Shown here one piece after another: positions 25,694-38,763 of a stretch of 64,000 nt of DNA (positions within the stretch are counted from its first letter, which is position 1; each line of letters begins with the position of its first letter). Under the pieces are notes generated by a model. That model was not told the origin of the DNA, made no database searches, and saw only the letters and a program-made list of their open reading frames with translations. This stretch comes from Scatophagus argus (Eukaryota > Chordata > Actinopteri > Scatophagidae). The stretch is taken from positions 1,784,001-1,848,000 of the forward strand of contig NC_058510.1 of NCBI RefSeq assembly GCF_020382885.2. The letters are read 5' to 3'. Position numbers and translations under genes: made by a program.

Positions 25694-28089
25694 GGGGTTT
25701 GACCAGCCTGTGCACTGTCTGATACACTGACTGGATTTCATGCCATTTAAGCTACATGTTCAGGCGTTCGAGCTTGTTCACCCACAGTGAACATTTCAGT
25801 GTAAATAACGACTTTTCATCTCAGTTTGGGATTTGGGGCTTCTGGACACTTGGATTTAAGCAGAATGCTGTGACACTGTTTTGCAGTTATGGGTGGACTG
25901 CTCCTTTAAAACAGCTGCTTTAGTGCATGCAAAGTTTTCCCAGCGTACCCATTGAGTCTGCCAGTAAACCTCTGACAGCTCATTGTGAATGCCAGTGTGG
26001 CCGAGCTGCTGTCGTTAACGTGAATTTATGCCGACGATGACGCGGTCTTACCCAGCAGCTCGGGAGAATCACCATTAACCAACAACAGGAACAGAAATGG
26101 GAACACACACAACGTAAATCATGAATCGTGTCGTCAAGAGGGTGAAGAAGACGAGATTCAGCTTTGATGTCTCCACTAAACCAACGGATGGTTGTAATGC
26201 CGCTCGGCTGGAGCGCAGATAAAGACGGTCTGCGCCGCTTGGTTCGTGTTGCATCAGAACACCAACAGAAAAATGCTGTAAATCCTTTGCATCCCTCTTC
26301 GCCTTGTTTTCTCACTTTCCACAGATGCTTCTCAGTAATTAATGGACCATCGTGTTGTTGCCAGCGTTCTGTCACTGTTAGCTGCGAGTTTGGATCAGCT
26401 CGCATTGTGCTCGCATCCAAATGTTTTCTCACATTTAAATTTCTCCTCAGACGACCCGATTGGGACGTCCATCATTTTTACTCGCCAAAAAGACAACATG
26501 AGAGCTGAACCTCCGTGCTCGTGACCTCGCCGCGAGTGCACGTCACGCCGCTGTGATGATGCACCTCTGAGCTCTCAGGTTGCAATACCTTTCAGATGGA
26601 GTATCAGGTTATTAACCCCAGGGCCCAGCAGGCACATCAGAGGTGCAATCAACGCACTGGATGATGTCAGCGCACACCAGCACGAAGCCATACGGGACCT
26701 CAGCACAGTAACACGATCCCACAGCCAGGAGAGCGTTTACAGTCAAATACGTGTGCTGAGAAACATTGAATGTCGAGTGAGTCACGCCTTCTACACGCCC
26801 TCTGCTTGTTTTCCTCTTGTGAAGCAGATCTGAACAACAACTGATGACGGTCAAGGTTATTATTGTTATGATAAATAAATGTATTTGATGTACTGTGGGC
26901 CACTAAATCACAGCAGATGTCCTTTTTGATTTAAATGTCTGGTGTCTTCTAACAGAGCTGCGAAAAGGAAACTTCATTCCAGAAAAAAGAGGAGGAGAAA
27001 AGAAGAAAAGTGACTGACAAAGAGAAAAGGAGAAAAGAGAGAAAATGAGCAGGACAAAGAGGACTGACGGCGGAGGGAAACACTGTGACATTTCATGTCC
27101 CTGAAAGACTTTAAGTGGATTTATTCTTGGGAGAAAAGGAACACGCCGACATCAACAGAAGCTACGTGAGACTTGTTTGAAAGCGTAGACGAGCAGAACG
27201 CGTGAAAACAGACGGAGATCGTCGACGTTCCAGCAAGCGTCGGGACAAAAACCACCTGAGGGGGACAAAGACCCGCAGGACAAAGGCGCAGTTCGAAGAA
27301 ACCAGCAGGTGGACATTTAAAGAAGCAGAAACTCAACAACTTAGTTTACTTCCTGTGTAGGCGGCAGGAATCCCCGTTTGGATGCAGACAAGCAGTGGAG
27401 GACGGTGGAGAAGCTCAAAGCAGCGTCACACCCAGTTTGTCCTTTCAGCACATCAAGTCGCCGGTTACAACCACAGACATCAGTTACAGACGTCTCGCTC
27501 TGGGCGCTCAAATTGGATTCAAAACCATCAGCGTCTCCACGACTGCTTGGACAGCCAGATGACGGATCTTCTTTTCTTCATGTAAAAGCCACGTCACCGA
27601 CGGACCCAGTCACTGACCCCTGCATCGTTGCCACAGCAACCCCTGCTGATTGGTCGGTGATGTCTGGACACACAAATCCAACCTGATCACCTGCGACAGC
27701 CACAGTGTGGACGGTCTGCCTCAGAGATCTGATTTGAGAGGCAAATCTGATGCGTCTGCCGCCTCAGCGAAGCCACATGGTCTCAAAACTCCTTTAAACC
27801 GTGAGATATCGTAGAAACAAACACAGTACGACGCACCGGATCACGACGGATGATCGGAGAGCAGGCCACACCGTGTGGAACAACAACCACCAAGTGTTCT
27901 GTTAAGACAGAGACGAGCACAGACAAAAATGAGAACAGGTTCATGGTTATTTACTGGAAACTGAAGCACCATGCAGACGTTAGATGTTCCCAGCAGATGA
28001 TTTACCGCAGCAGCGTGGGAATACTCTGTCACAAGGAAACGTCTTGCATTTAGAGTTGCATTGCAAGTTAAGTAGATGGTTAAAGTAGC

Positions 28090-28240
28090 ACCTTATACAA
28101 TCAAAATTGTCTCCAGATGCTGTACAGAGACCCAGAGCCTGATCCCCCAAACAAGCAGACAGTGCCAAGGAAAAACTCCCATTTAACAGGAAGGAACCCT
28201 GAGCAGGACCCGGCTTGCATGGGAGAACCATCCTGATAGA
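28090..28240. mobile_element. Teleost interspersed repeat copy
   Basis: The run from ATTGTCTCCAGATGCTGTAC through ACAGAGACCCAGAGCCTGAT, GGAAAAACTCCCATTTAACA and GGAAGGAACCCTGAGCAGGA matches a fish repeat I recognise as widely dispersed. Its class is not certain. It lies about 130 bp from the broken GCH1-like exon. Confidence 0.55.
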
Positions 28241-28373
28241 AGAACAGCGGGTACCTTTGCCTTGAAGCCTCCTGCTGTAGCCTGGAACATTTGAACAAAG
28301 TGGTTTTGAATGTCCATGTCATGCAGTGTTCATGCAGCGCTTCGTGCAGTACCTGTAAACGGTAAACGGTCAC

Positions 28374-28475
28374 CTCGCCAAAGAAGGGCACCAGGTGACG
28401 TTCGCAGAGAGCGAGAGAGAACAGCTCGGCGTCCTTCACAATCACCACCATCAAAGACGGCGTTGTTTAACGTGT
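28374..28475 (-). pseudogene. Broken GTP cyclohydrolase I (GCH1-like) exon 2 relic
   Basis: On the minus strand, after an acceptor (AATCCGCAG|AC) the reading begins TLNNAVF in the phase expected for GCH1 exon 2. A net frame change follows at the place where the acidic DEDHDE stretch should be. The frame then continues as MVVIVKDAELFSL, LALCERHLVPFFGE, and reaches a plausible GTGACC donor. This matches the GCH1 core (MVIVKD...CEHHLVPFVGK), the zinc and substrate-binding region of the first enzyme of tetrahydrobiopterin synthesis. Defects seen: an apparent deletion of about 17 nt with frameshift, a two-residue insertion before the Cys, and Arg in place of the first His of CEHH. No other GCH1 exon was found within several kb on either side. 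It is best read as a relic of a duplicated gch gene rather than a working one. Confidence 0.6.
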
Positions 28476-28816
28476 CTGCGGATTAGACGTTAGCTTTACG
28501 TTCTGTCAGGCAGCGATAAAATTTGTTTTTTATATTTCATTAATCAGAAGTGAGAACAAGACAATAAGCCGTAAAGGGACAGTTTACCCCAAAATCAAAG
28601 ACTCGTTTTGTAAGTGGTTTCACATAGGAACTATTTTCTAACTATTTTCTTTCTATTGAACGAGAGTAAACAAAAGTCACCATTATTGATCGTTATTATT
28701 GATCGGCTGAACTCTTTGAACGCCACACGAGCTGCAGCAGAGGAGGAGGCGGTTAAAGATGAAGTCTGTTTGGTATCTTAAATTCCTAAACATCTGCTGT
28801 GATCCGCCTCAAAGCT

Positions 28817-28893
28817 CCTAACCCTAACCCTAACCCTAACCTCACACCCTAAACCCTAACCCCAAACCCTAACCCTAACCCAACCCTAACCCT
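28817..28893. repeat. Interstitial telomeric sequence (CCCTAA)n
   Basis: About ten CCCTAA units, some perfect in tandem and others degenerate (CCTCACACCCTAA, ACCCTAA, CCCCAAACCCTAA, CCCAACCCTAA). This is the vertebrate telomere repeat inside unique flanks, so it is interstitial rather than a chromosome end. Confidence 0.93.
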
Positions 28894-31776
28894 GTCTGTA
28901 GAAAACACATTCAGTTGCCTTCTCAGTCTCGTGGTGTCCTTCATTTACGTGTGACTCCTGGGGGACGGTGAAGCTTCATTGGCTGATGGTCCACCAAAAC
29001 AAGCTCACTCGGTTATATTTGACACAAGGAAAATACTAAGCCATCTTGAATAAATATTTTTGAGGAATCAGTTTTCTTTTCGATCAATTTATTTACCCTT
29101 TGTGGACTTCCACACCTCACAGTGGGAAGGGGTTTAAACCCGACCCTGCTGGTTGAATGCGTGTCGTGGAGACACAGTTGACGTCACGTTAAGGAGCAGT
29201 TAGCTTTTAAACTCGTGGAAGTGGAAATGCTGGTGTGAAACAATTAGAAATCTGATTGATGCAGTGAACCAAAAGGAACAAAGATCTCCTGCCTACGTGA
29301 CAGTCGACTCAGAAGCTTTTTGTTGAATCCCGTCTTTGTCTTGTGACTGAAAAGATCATCAGTTTTGCACACATTTACGCGCTTTGTATTACGCTTGTTC
29401 CTCTTTGTTTCAAAGAAGGTTTCCATCCCTTCTTTTGTTTCCCCGAGTTTGACTTCACTTCAGAGATATTTGCTTGACCTCATTTTGTTATGTTGAGGTT
29501 TTATAAAAACAGTACGGGTGATAATAAATGAAAACACTACAAACACAGACATGATGAAGGATCAGCGTCATTTATTTGTCCTTCTAACTAAACTGGGTTG
29601 AATGATTTTTATGTGGGCTGTCCTTTATATTAATATCTAACCTTGAATTATTTGTGCACATTATTCTGACTCTGACAATAAAGTGGACAACATCCCTCAA
29701 AGAACACTTAAAAGATTAACATAAAAATGCCCTTTCTTAATGCTCTGTGGTCCCCACATTTCAAACAATCAGAGGAACATTTCCAACTGGAAGGTTAAGT
29801 GACCACATTGGACCAACGTTAAACATTTGTGGTGGTTAATTTACTTTACTTATCTAAATAACATCCACGTAGGACATCTGAGAAAAACATTTCCTTCATT
29901 ATTTTTATACAACAGTGGAATTATTAATCCTTAAAACATTTATTCTTAACAAAAATATTGAATTTCTATAGACGTGTGGCATAAAGTCTTTATGTTTATT
30001 TTTTAAATTTGGACTGAATTATCTCTGTAACGCCGGATGTTAGTAATAAACGGTGAGGATGGATGAAATAAATCACTGCCGGTCAGCTCCACTGATTAAA
30101 CATTAAAAGGATTTTGCCACCTGCAGCCTGCGAGCTCACAGCAGAGGAAAAACAAAATTCTCTTTATTCGGCCAAAGTGAAGCTTCTGTTCTTATCTCAG
30201 CTGACAGGATGTGATATTTGAGGCAATCGGTGATGATTTTCTGCTGACTCACCACAACAGGAGGTCAGAAAGAGGAACCGTGAGTCATCAGCAGAAAAAG
30301 GTCACCTCAACTGGACATTTAGCTGCAACGTTCAAGAAAAGAAGTTAAGTTTTCGCTGTTCAGAAACTCGTCTCGGAGCTCCGGCTCGATGATTGACTCT
30401 GAGGGTGAAATGGCTGTATGTCTGCAAAAAAGATATAAAAGCTACACACTGAGAATGATGGATGATAAGCAGGATTGCGAATCGTTAATTTTGCTGTAAT
30501 TAATATTGATTAGATTAGCTGGCTTATTTGTAGAGGATAATGCGGTTAGCAGTACACATAAACAACTCCAGGGCCAAATTTAAATAAAATTTTAATAATG
30601 AAGAGAGACTAACAGACAGAGTCATTCACCTTTCGGGGGAAGCGGAGTTAAAACTTTCAGAACACAGAGGCTTTTAAAATACACCTCGCAGCAATTAGGT
30701 TTGTTATCTGCATTGCTCATTTGTTTTACGGTGTTGTTTGTTTTGTGGATATGTTTATTTTACGATGCTGTTTACTTCAGTTAAGTGGACGTCCAACAGC
30801 TCACAACAAACTCCACTTCAGCCTGTACGGGAAAATCTTTTTTCTTTCTCACTCTCTTTTTCTTTTTTAAATAAATCCCCGAGGGCTCTCAAAGCTGCTT
30901 TGCTTCGCTCTGCCTGTTATGTTTATCTGCAGCAGCACATCTCTTTGGTTTTTATGGTCTTAGTTTCTCCTCGGGATCTGCTTATGCCTGACTGGGCCCC
31001 GCACTTCTAGAATGATGAAGGGGAGCGCAAAGCGTTTGGGAAGGTGATCTTTTATTTGTATGATGTGTTTATGGTTATTGTTTCCATTTGTTATCAGCTG
31101 GCAGCAGCCCGACGGAGACGCGTGTGGACGACCTGAAAACGAGTGACAAGTTTTCCCCCCATGCAGCAACATGTGGTCGACACCAAGCATCCGTTGTATG
31201 GAGTGTTATAATGTGAAATAAATAAATGGAACTGGATCATTTGTCCCAGAAGACAGAAAAACTCATTCAAAAATCATTTCTTTTCGAAAAGGACAAAGTC
31301 CAGTCAAAGGACACTGGCTCACTCATTATCTTGTGTTTTTAGCAGCGTTTTAACATGGCCAAGTGGCTGGTTCAAAGGCAAAGTCAGGACAGCTAAAAAG
31401 TTAGGGAGAAAATATTAGGAAACAATGCTGGTGGACATTATGCAGAAAAATTAAACCATAAGCTTATCCACGCTGCCACATGTCATGGGAGATGTAGATC
31501 TTTACATGCTAACTAATAAGCTCATTATTTAGCTTTGTTGAAGTCTCAAAGATTTCTGTTCCTAATTGTAGTATTGTAGTGGATGCCAGTTTGTCTCAGG
31601 GTTGTCTCATTGTAGTCATTATGGCTAACAGGAGCTAGCTAAAACTGCTAACTGTCACCCACTGCTAGCTGTGGCTCAAACTATAGCCTGTGAGAGAGTG
31701 TAGCTGCTGCATCTGAACTGGGGTTAGCTGAACACTGAAAAGCAGCAGGCAGGTAGACAAGCAGGAGACATACAAG

Positions 31777-32316
31777 CTAGTGATGCTTCACTGAGGCTGA
31801 AACGACAAACTGAAGAGCGAGGGGTTGATATACTGCAGGTAGATGAGCTGATGGGAGGCAGGTGTGCAGGCTGGGAGAGGTTAGCAGCTGACTGCAGACA
31901 GGTGTGCTGGACGAGCTGAGGTTAAACATATCCACACAAAGAGAAGGAGAAAACACACTGTAGTACAGCCACAACATAAGCATCCTGAATAGAAGCTTCA
32001 CATTCACTGAGAAGAGCAGCTCGCAGTTGAATTTGGGATTTTTTCTCAGGTTTGGCCAGTCAAAGTAAAGCATCTCCACTGACATGAGCTCTGGTGGGGT
32101 GAATTTCTGTAAATAAAACCTCTCATTAGACCCGCTCAGTCGGAGTGCTGCTGTAATTAAATTCATCTCTGCTCCTTTCACCATCAGTCGCTGACATGGT
32201 GTCCACACATCTGCAGCAGCGTGGAGTGCTACTGGACATGTATGACCAGTCAGCTTTTCCTGTCGAATGACGTAATCTGAGCCAAAGATCCTGTGATGTT
32301 CATGAGAGTAACTCAA
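31777..32316 (-). other. Unassigned 179-codon open frame, possibly repeat-derived
   Basis: The longest uninterrupted reading frame in the window. It begins MSYSHEHHRIFGSDYVIRQE, has a hydrophobic stretch around residues 100-125 (LLFSVNVKLLFRMLMLWLYY) and a Ser/Leu-rich tail. I cannot assign it to a family, there are no clear splice or promoter signals, and the sequence has the feel of a dispersed percomorph repeat. It may be chance, a transposon relic or an unspliced gene. Confidence 0.25.
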
Positions 32317-33846
32317 GAAGCACGTCTCACGCCGCAGAATGAAAACGTGTTTTGCTGCTGCCCATGTGTTCGTGATTTAACGGCGATACAGCAATGATGT
32401 TCCCATGAACAGAAAGAAGATCCGCCTTTGCTTGTTGTTTTTATGGCCCTCTTGTTCATCCTTCCTCTTGAGGACATTGCGTCAGTGAGTTATTGTAGTC
32501 CTGCTGTGCGTGGGCTTTCTGCTGATTAAACTCACCAACCCCTCTATGCATCATATCAACACCAAAGCACAAAGAACTGGGACACTCAGACGGGTTTGTG
32601 TAAGTAAATATGTGAGTATATGAATATGAGCATCTCCAGGAATCACAGCCATGCCGAATGATTTAGAAGTGCACAACTTACATCCATCTAGTAGCATGTC
32701 CTTTATGTACTGAGGAGAATCTAATAGTGTGGAGGCGTGGGTGGTGAATGATCTCCGTCATGTGTGAGACCTGAACAATTAATATTCTTTTTTAACCATC
32801 ACCAAGCAACACAATTAGATTTGCTCGTTGCCAGTCTCCCTTAAAGGAACAACGCGGCTCATCTTCTACAGGAGGAAACAGTTTTGTTCTCGATAAAACT
32901 TGCAGCAGGGACTGACTGATAAAGAAGTCTTTCAAAATGGATGGAAGAGCGGTCACTCTGCTGTGTCTAAGCCTTCACACTCGTCTCAGTGTCCTGAAAA
33001 GGCCTCCCTCAGTAACAAACAGCGGAGCTTTAGCGGAGGGCTGCGACCACAAACGATCTCCTCGAACAACAGAAGCGAAGAATATGACAAATCTGCCGCT
33101 GATGGATTACGCCCTAATGTCCACAGTCAGGTGTCCATGGACTTTAATCCCTGTCTGATTTGAAATCTGTTTATGTGGAGATACGACTTCCCCCACCCAA
33201 AACCTCTCCCAACGCCCCCAGAGCGGCTGCTGACGGCATTTTGACGAGAAGAGGACTTAAATCTCATCAAGACTTCTGGGGAAGATTAAGAGTAACAGTT
33301 TGGGGGTTGACAGCTGATCCCTGAACAGCCTGCGGTGCGGATGCCAGCATATCTGCAATCTGTGTCATTAGGACAAACGTAATCAAGTGTTTGGCCTGAA
33401 TTCACCTCAGCATCTGATGAGAGGCATGAAAACATGATTCACGCCTCCAACGTCGCCTCTGCCTGATAAACCTCGTGTTTTACTTGACCTGATTTGGCAA
33501 CATGTTAATAAAAAGGAGAACTAAATACTTTCAAAGCCTGTTTCTGATATTCTGGTGAACACACACCAGTCAGAAAGTTTCTCTTCATCGCTGAGCACCG
33601 GGATTAAAACCCTCTCTGATCTCATGTGCAGATTAGCAGGATGAGCACGTGTTGTTTGTTTTTTGCATGTCAAGCATCTCATATGTCGGATTTACCGTCC
33701 GATCAGCTGACGTGACGGTGGTTTCATACATGACATTAACGAGGCGCATGTCAACAAACACATAAAAACCAACAGGAGGCTCACTGGATGTTTTGTAGGA
33801 CTGATGGTTAGCAGATGGAAAGCAAAGAAACCCACAGATGACGCCT

Positions 33847-33871
33847 ACACACACACACACACACACACACA
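33847..33871. repeat. (AC)12 microsatellite
   Basis: Uninterrupted AC run. Confidence 0.98.
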
Positions 33872-34292
33872 GTGTGTTTAGTCAGCCTAAAGTGGCAGGA
33901 AAGCAAAGCCAGAGTCTGAATGTGCAAAATGAGGAGAAGACTCACTTCTGTCTTCTCGAAGAGTCTAACCTGCAGCTTCTTCCTCGACTTCCGTTTCATA
34001 CGCGTCTTCAGCGGACGAAAAAACACAAAAGTGTTTAAAAACACAAAGTGATAAAAGGGAAGCTAACAGCCTAAAATAGGGCTTTGCTTCTGCCGCTGCT
34101 CAAATAAAAGACTGACATCCGTTTGCACCATGGAGACAAGTGATGTGTCTTGTAATTGAATTCCTGTCAGATTTGCTTAATGTGCTGGCTGTCAGCTTGT
34201 CAAGACGTTGTCATCCGCACGTCTCCCAAAACTTTCATTATGCATGTTAGCGTGCCCACACAACTGTGCCCACATGGAGAAAAGACGCAGCT

Positions 34293-34295
<3 letters not shown>

Positions 34296-34334
<39 letters not shown>
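34296..34334. repeat. (CA)19 microsatellite
   Basis: Uninterrupted CA run. Confidence 0.98.
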
Positions 34335-34336
<2 letters not shown>

Positions 34337-35789
34337 CCACAAACCATTTTAAATCCCGTCTTATTCTTTCAGCTCCACTTCCAGCCCTAACCATCCGTCT
34401 TCTGCTGCGGTGGTCTTTATTCGTGATTTCGTGTTTGACATTTGCCAGTTAGAGTGTCATCCAGCTTCCTGCTGAGTCACTCCAGGACCACAGATGGAAG
34501 AAGCCCGGCCTGCCTTTACAATTTGCAAACTCCACACTCCACCATCACCAAGTCGTTTGTGCGACCTCCAGCCTTATAAGGCAGGAGAAAGGCTCTTCGG
34601 AGGCAGTCAGGAGGGAAAGCAACAGGTTTTGTTCTGTTTGCTGCCATCCTGCCGGGGCGAGTTTGCTTCGGCAGGGGCTTCGGTGTAGCCGGAAGCAGAG
34701 GCAGATCAGGTTCGCCGTGGTTTTGTTAAATAGGCTGCCGGCTTGTGCCTTTGAGTTTTGCTTTCGTCCCTGGCAGACCTACTGGCACGTGAATTAGTAG
34801 CATGTATAAATCAACAACGCTGTGAGCCAATTCATCCGTCAGGAGAAAGATATGGAACTTTATGAGAGCAAACACAATAGCACCAAAAGTGATCACAGCC
34901 GCATTGTTAGTAAAGAAAAGCAAAAAGAGAGAGAATAATGAGAGGCAGCATTGCAGTCTCTCTGGCCAAAGACTGATGGGCCAAGCAGCTCATTGCATTA
35001 AGGACACAGAGGGATGGAGGAGGAGGGCACTCAAACAGTCGCCTCACTCACACCAGTGGAAACGCATCCCACAAACACAAATTACCTGCCAGCATCAATC
35101 CCAGCTCCTGTATGTCACATTTATGTGAAAGGTTAAACAGAAACAAATGGTTGATTTGGCCGCTGAAGCTTGGCAGGAGAAAGACTCTGTTTGGCTGAGG
35201 GGGGTGGGGGGGTCCCAGGATGGAGGTGACCACAGATTTAAGAGCCGCTGTTCACTGTGAAGCTCCTGTTTGGGTCTGAGAAACACCTCAGTTCACCTCA
35301 GCTGCTGCCGAGTGAAGTTAATGACTCCTCACACCCCCATAGCAACTGTGTGTCTGAAACAGGAAACAAGGCGTCACCTGAGGCATTTGTGTGACAAACT
35401 GGTGGATTAGATGCACTGTGTAAAAGTAAGAGGTTGTCTGATCTAAAGAATTCTGATCACTTCAACACCTCGTTGCTCTTTTCATTAAACACAGACAGAT
35501 AAATGTGACAAAATGTGTTTATTAGCAGTCACGTCTCTGCTGGAGAAGCACTTCAGAAGTGTGGGTCTGTAACGAGTTTTCAACGTACTGAACACGTGCT
35601 TTTAATTTGGAGTATTTCTTAGCAGTGGTTGCAGATATGGTTTTAAGGTAAAACTGCAGTCAGGATACGGTTAGCTTAGCTCGCTGTGGAATATGGTCAC
35701 GGTCTGCTCTTCTGAATGATGGACAGAAAACAGTGAAGCTGACCTTTGACCTTTTGGGTGTCTTCAGTTTATCATTTTATCCTACTGCA

Positions 35790-35985
35790 CATGAAATTTT
35801 CCATCATGAGATATTCCTGTGGATTGGACCCCACAGATTCTCCATCAGGCTGGGATCTGGGGAGTCCGGGGCAGTTGTTGTGGTAACTGAGGCATTCCTG
35901 AGAAATGTGATGGGCGGTTTGGTTGGTCCAGCTGCGGGGAGGCTGCCGCTGACGGGAAGAGCCGTCACCATGGAAGGAGGGTAAA
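35790..35985. mobile_element. Possible decayed DNA-transposon or MITE fragment
   Basis: The text around CCATCAGGCTGGGATCTGGG (35848-35867) resembles a fish interspersed repeat I associate with Tc1-type elements, where a similar phrase precedes a segment on catalytic-domain sequence. The rest is too diverged to read a transposase. Identification is weak. Confidence 0.28.
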
Positions 35986-37928
35986 TAAAATGAAACAGAT
36001 TGTCTCTGATGCAGCACGTAATCTGCAAAGTGACTAAAGTTATGCAGTGTGGAGGAATGAGTACAACATTTACCTTTAAAATGTACTGCAATGGAAGTAC
36101 AAAGTATCATAAAATGAAAATACCTGTACTGTACCATCTCTGTGAAAACTGCTGTTACCAGTATTACCACTGCCTCTAATTATGATCACAACAGCTGCTG
36201 CATTTCTGCGAGTGGGTCTGAGGCTGAAAGTAAAGCGACTGTCGTTTGAATTGCAGATCATAAATGAATTAAAGCAGGTTTGTCGGCGGCAGCAGTGACG
36301 ATGGTTTCAGACGTACTAATACAACACGCCAGCGGTGCTGAAGGCGATTGATTCCTGACTGAAGCTTGAGCTGAATGAACTGCACTCACTGAATCATCCC
36401 TGTAGTTAAACTTTCCGCCTCCGCTGGTGCAGAAACGTGCTGGCATTTCCAGCTTCCCGGCTCGTCTCTTTCCCCTTTTCCTTTTTTTTCTTTCAGCTCA
36501 ACCAGATTAGATGATGCACTGACTCAAAATGTTGTTATTGACGTCTTTGATGAGTTAATTACACATTTGCGTGAAGGTCAGGGCAACAGCAGACGTGAAT
36601 CAGGAAAGTGTTCCGTAGGGGGTCTACACCCTCCCCGCCTCCCCTCCAGCCTGCTCGCTGTGGTTTATTTTCACATGTCACGTCATCACAAATGGCAGAC
36701 TGTTCCCCTAATAGATGTTGAGGGTGTGAGATGTTGCAGGTTGTTAAAGGTTGGGTGACGCTCGAGGCTCATGTTGACAAGAAAATCAACTACGTAAAAC
36801 CCGGAGCCCCATCATCAAGCCGAAACCTGGAACTAGCAGCCAGGTGGGTCCTGTTCCCGAGGTTTCTGCATGGTGTTGTGTGCACGTAGCTGCAGAAAGA
36901 CCAGCAGCTACCAAAACATTTGTTTAATTTATTGTCCAGAAGTCGAGTCACATTATTTAGTGACAGAAGAACCTGCTCAGGACTGGAGGTTCTACTGTGT
37001 GAGAACTTAGACCGCTCACATGTATAAAGATGGCCGACACGTCTCCACTTCCTCCCGTGGAGTCTGCGCAGTGGTGACCAGGCGTTAAAGACCTGAACTG
37101 AATCTCAGTTCAGAAGGAGACGTGCTTTGCTCTCTCCAGGTCAGCCTCATCCAGCAGCCCGGCTGAGTTATTGTTCAGAATCCACTGCTGCGAAAGGCTC
37201 AGCTGAAGCTAACACGCCTCCTGACAGGCTTGTAGCCATCGACTGCCGCTTCCACCCAGTCCCTCGGCTCTGTAGGAAATTAATGAACTTCCTGTGAATT
37301 GCTGATTGTGTTTCTCGCGGTGCGAATGCACAGCGAGGGTTTAATGATTTGTCGCTCCTGTTTGAATCGATGCAGCCTGTGCGTCTTCGCTCCACACGTC
37401 TTGTTGTGCTGCCCCGCGTGTCTCCGGCGTGCGGGCGTCGCTCGCTGGTCTTTCCTCCGCGCAGGCGCGACGTCTGCGTTTGTTTCCCTTCAGCTGTGGG
37501 TGCTGAGCCGCTACTCCCATCACATCCTTGTTCTCGGGTCTCCCAAAAGTCTCAGGAGGGCCTGCAGACCTGATGTCAAAGCGTGCGCCCCCGTCACGTT
37601 TGCTTGCGTCTTGGTAAACCTCAGCTTGTTTCCACCGGACATCTGTTGGCTGGAGATCTGCGGCTGAGTTTGTGTGATGCGAGCTGACGCCGCTGAAGCG
37701 TCACCTCCCATCAGGAGAAGGTGACGGTTTACAGTCTGAGGTTGTCCTTCGCCAGCTGAGTTACGCTGACGTGTTGAAGGCAGCCGATGAAATGAAGTAA
37801 AGTGTTGCTCATTTAAGCCCTTCCTGTTCCTGCATGCACACTGTGTTAAAGAAGGTTCTGATGCTCAAATCGGTGTTAATCAGCCTATAACTGAACACTC
37901 AGGGCTGAGCTGTTCACCAGAGCTGCCA

Positions 37929-37951
37929 ACACACACACACACACACACACA
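37929..37951. repeat. (AC)11 microsatellite
   Basis: Uninterrupted AC run. Confidence 0.97.
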
Positions 37952-38763
37952 AATGTAATGTTTGCTTTCTGGACGCTGATCACATAGAGAAACTGCTCAA
38001 AGTAAATTAAATTACAAAACACATTCAACCGCAGTAAAAAATGAATATGAATCATTCTTGTTGGTTTTCTTTGCATATTTATGCAAATGAATTGAAGATC
38101 ATATCTGAGATTTCTTCCTCCAGTGGCAGCTGTGCAGTGGGATCACGTGTTCTGTGATGCAGGAATGAGTTAAAGGTGACTCATGTTGTCACCACAGCTC
38201 GTTCACAGCTTTCAGCACGTCCCGATTAGCATGCAGGGGGGTTAACATGCAGATCTGAACACGGGACGAGCTGAACTCAGACCAGCACACGGTCGAACAG
38301 TTTTAGCTCCACCCACACAAGAGTGAAGGGAGAAGCACGCAGAAGAAGGAATAACTGAGTCTTATAAAAGGTAAAAACAAGAACGTTTACCTTTATGTGC
38401 AGGTATGACGAGCCGTTCAGAAGGTGAGAAAGGCTTCAGTCAGGTGAGAAGATGGCTGAAGCGTGTGGCAGCGACCTTCTGCGTTCATCTGCATGCATGC
38501 AAACTGGATGAAAAATCAGAGAAAAACACGTTTTCATTAGTGAGACAAAATGCTGCTTTTACACTAAAGCCGCCTGCTGCCAGCTGTGCTTTTTCTCCTG
38601 CCATTTCACACACGGTGAAGCCAGGACAAAGTGGAGCTCAGGGCAGCAGCTCAAAGAATAAACACCAGGCTGTAATGACCAAAACACTGACAGCTCAGAA
38701 AGGAGAACCCCAGAGTCAAAACGTGGAGGAGGAAATGAGCAGAGCGGATCCCCTTTAAATCAC

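Larger units (their letters stand above)
9430..28080. other. Non-coding region
   Basis: About 18.6 kb without a recognisable gene. It holds the diverged direct repeat at 17 kb, the repeat head at 22.9 kb, the candidate element at 23.5 kb, and microsatellites at 24.3-25.7 kb. A 75-codon minus-strand frame at 13314-13087 (ending ERVWDMRSELANPLG) reads smoothly but lacks an ATG and clear splice sites. AT-rich complex blocks near 10.4 and 14.0 kb resemble conserved non-coding sequence without proof. Confidence 0.6.
28900..38760. other. Non-coding region
   Basis: No gene recognised. It contains the unassigned 179-codon frame, CA microsatellites and a weak transposon fragment. The 30480-30600 stretch is dense in TAAT/ATTA homeodomain-type cores. 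A G-rich run near 35198-35215 could form a G-quadruplex. Confidence 0.6.
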
